Shown piece after piece: positions 62,650 through 64,000 of a stretch of DNA of 64,000 bases. The stretch lies in the NCBI GenBank assembly GCA_000507305.1, contig DF240812.1:1-64000 (forward strand), in the 5' to 3' direction. The notes beneath the pieces are model-generated. The model ran no database searches. It saw only the letters and a list, made by a program, of their open reading frames with translations, and was not told where the DNA came from. The stretch is from Breviolum minutum Mf 1.05b.01. Lineage: Eukaryota > Sar > Dinophyceae > Suessiales > Symbiodiniaceae. The translations under genes and the position numbers were made by a program. How positions within the stretch are numbered: the first letter of the stretch is position 1; each line of letters begins with the position of its first letter.

Positions 62650-62850
62650 CAAGTGGCAAGGGAAAATCAATGGAGGGTAGCATATTTTTCTGGAACCACC
62701 AACAAGAAGATGCACGTCGGAAGTCGAGTCACTTGCGTTGCACGAAAAAAAATAGGCTCGAAGACGGCTGGAGCAAAAAATGCCAGAGGTTCAACGGGAA
62801 AGTCGGGGGAGAGAAAGGAATCTGATATGAATCTGATGGAAATTCCCTGA
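62650..62850 (+). CDS. Coding-like patch, frame undecided
   Basis: Two overlapping frames, DARRKSSHLRCTKKNRLEDG and SKTAGAKNARGSTGKSGERK, are both basic and open. Weak evidence. Confidence 0.2.
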   Translation, partial: QVARENQWRVAYFSGTTNKKMHVGSRVTCVARKKIGSKTAGAKNARGSTGKSGERKESDMNLMEIP

Positions 62851-62927
62851 GATCAACTATATAATGATTATTTGTTGGTTTGAGTTGGTGAGATGTTTTT
62901 TCTTTTTAAGTTTGGTTCAGCTAATGG

Positions 62928-63023
62928 TGGTTTGGATTCCTGAACCCCCCTTATGGATTGTTACTTAAGGGTACCCCTAGAATCCCAAACCACCAACCCA
63001 AACCAGCAATTAACCATTAGCTT
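62928..63023. mobile_element. IE-J, copy 3
   Basis: agctaatggtggtttggatt to ccagcaattaaccattagct. Confidence 0.8.
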
Positions 63024-63342
63024 ATTGGTGGGAGTGGAAATGCTTTGCGTTGTGGTTTTAATTTGATCCTGATGGTTTTCCAGATGACTCTGCGTGGCAA
63101 ATAGATAGATAGAAGTCCAAAACTTTGAACCATGAGATTTGTGTTTAGATGTTTTATGCAGTTTTCATTGGATTTTTCTTTCAGATTGTAGTTGAGTGTT
63201 CCAACTCAAGTTGAAAGACGAAGGTTCTTCAGTGTTGTTGTGCTGTGGTTACTGTAACTGTTGCAGTCTTTGCAGTATGTATCCTTTCCTGCATAGGTGT
63301 TAAACATTGTTAAACTCTATTTGTGCAAGATGTTATTTTTAG

Positions 63343-63584
63343 AAACTGTTACATATCTTGATCCATGACAAGACTCGGATTGTCATGCTTGATAATGCAA
63401 AGGAGGTGTTTGGGTGTCCAAACACCCACCCACAAGGTATTTGGAAGACTAGGGCAATGTCAAGAGGTTTTGAACATTGCTCAGATGCATGGAAATTGAC
63501 TCCCAATTTTTGCGACATCAGAAAAACTCGCAGCAGTAGAGCGAAGGAATCTCATGGATTTTCACCTTCATCAGCATTTACAAG
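63343..63584 (+). CDS. Exon ending at an IE-D donor
   Basis: AG at 63341-63342; the exon ends ttacaag|GTGGGC at 63585, the left terminus of IE-D. IHDKTRIVMLDNAKEVFGCP, NTHPQGIWKTRAMSRGFEHC, SDAWKLTPNFCDIRKTRSSR, AKESHGFSPSSAFTR. Basic, with three Cys. Family unknown. The gene would continue beyond the window or after 63831. Confidence 0.45.
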
Positions 63585-63831
63585 GTGGGCTCCTACGATC
63601 GTTTATAAATGGAGTTAACCTCCCTGAAACTAACAGCAAACGCTCCAGAAAATAGACCTCCGCTCACGAGCCCAAAGAATCCAGTCATGTTGTCAGAGAA
63701 TGATACTGTTGATGGTTCAGAAATCCGGCCATCACCAGTTGAGGTTGGGAGAATATCCCATTTTTCATGGGGTTTCATGGATAACAGGTCGTTGTTTGGG
63801 ATTTCTCAACCATCAACAGTATGGTGTCCAA
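63585..63831 (+). mobile_element. IE-D left end, IE-A left half and IE-B in series
   Basis: gtgggctcctacgatcg (IE-D), aacctccctgaaactaacag from 63616 (IE-A), then tactgttgatggttcagaaa to ctcaaccatcaacagt at 63703-63831 (IE-B). Confidence 0.75.
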
Positions 63832-64000
63832 GCACTTCCGAATGCATAGTATGGTTCCATGACACCATTCTCAGTTTCGGTGAGCCAGGATCCCTAGGGT
63901 AAGAACACTACAAAGATATATAATAAACATGAAAAATCGTGTTGAGATGCCAACTAAGCAGTGACCAGTTGACCCGGGTGAAACTTGTTTTTTTCTAAAA

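Overview
This window looks like nuclear DNA of a eukaryote with many small introns, most probably a dinoflagellate of the Symbiodinium/Polarella kind. The evidence is indirect. Short exons are bounded by AG and GT, nearly every supported exon reads on the + strand, one small protein carries an SH3-like domain common in dinoflagellates, and the spaces between exons are full of short inverted-repeat elements that resemble introners. There is no bacterial operon, no ribosomal RNA, and no tRNA that folds convincingly.

The dominant content is not genes but at least fifteen families of 70-250 bp elements with terminal inverted repeats, named IE-A to IE-P here. Several families carry a GT at the left end and an AG at the right end, so an inserted copy could be spliced out (IE-B, IE-C, IE-D). 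Exons often touch them directly, for example 15868-16022 after IE-E, 44071-44200 and 53732-54018 after IE-F, and 51283-51342 just before IE-A. Some elements sit inside others (IE-L within IE-A at 52480-52696; IE-K within IE-D near 33.2 kb).

Layout: 0-6 kb holds a proline-rich exon pair and two exons resembling the N-terminal domain of a creatine/arginine kinase. 7-16 kb holds ubiquitin-fold-like and other short exons, an intact small SH3-like protein (14.1 kb) and a helical C-terminal exon (15.9 kb). 17-25 kb has scattered exons and a phase-consistent three-exon gene end with a coiled coil (21.4-21.9 kb). 25-27 kb and 42.6-43.1 kb contain decayed, frame-broken coding DNA that looks derived from a retroelement. 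27-46 kb alternates exons with introners, with a 188-codon reading frame at 35.2 kb and a possible transposase-like N-terminus at 36.6 kb. 46.4-49 kb ends in the largest coding block, a 1.3 kb exon for about 438 residues. 53.7-61.8 kb includes a five-exon coiled-coil gene whose exon phases all agree (56.8-60.5 kb), then a tiny two-exon gene and two further frames.

Function can be assigned to very few genes. Exon calls rest on open frame, splice dinucleotides, composition and position relative to introners. Transcript data would be needed to join most of them into genes.
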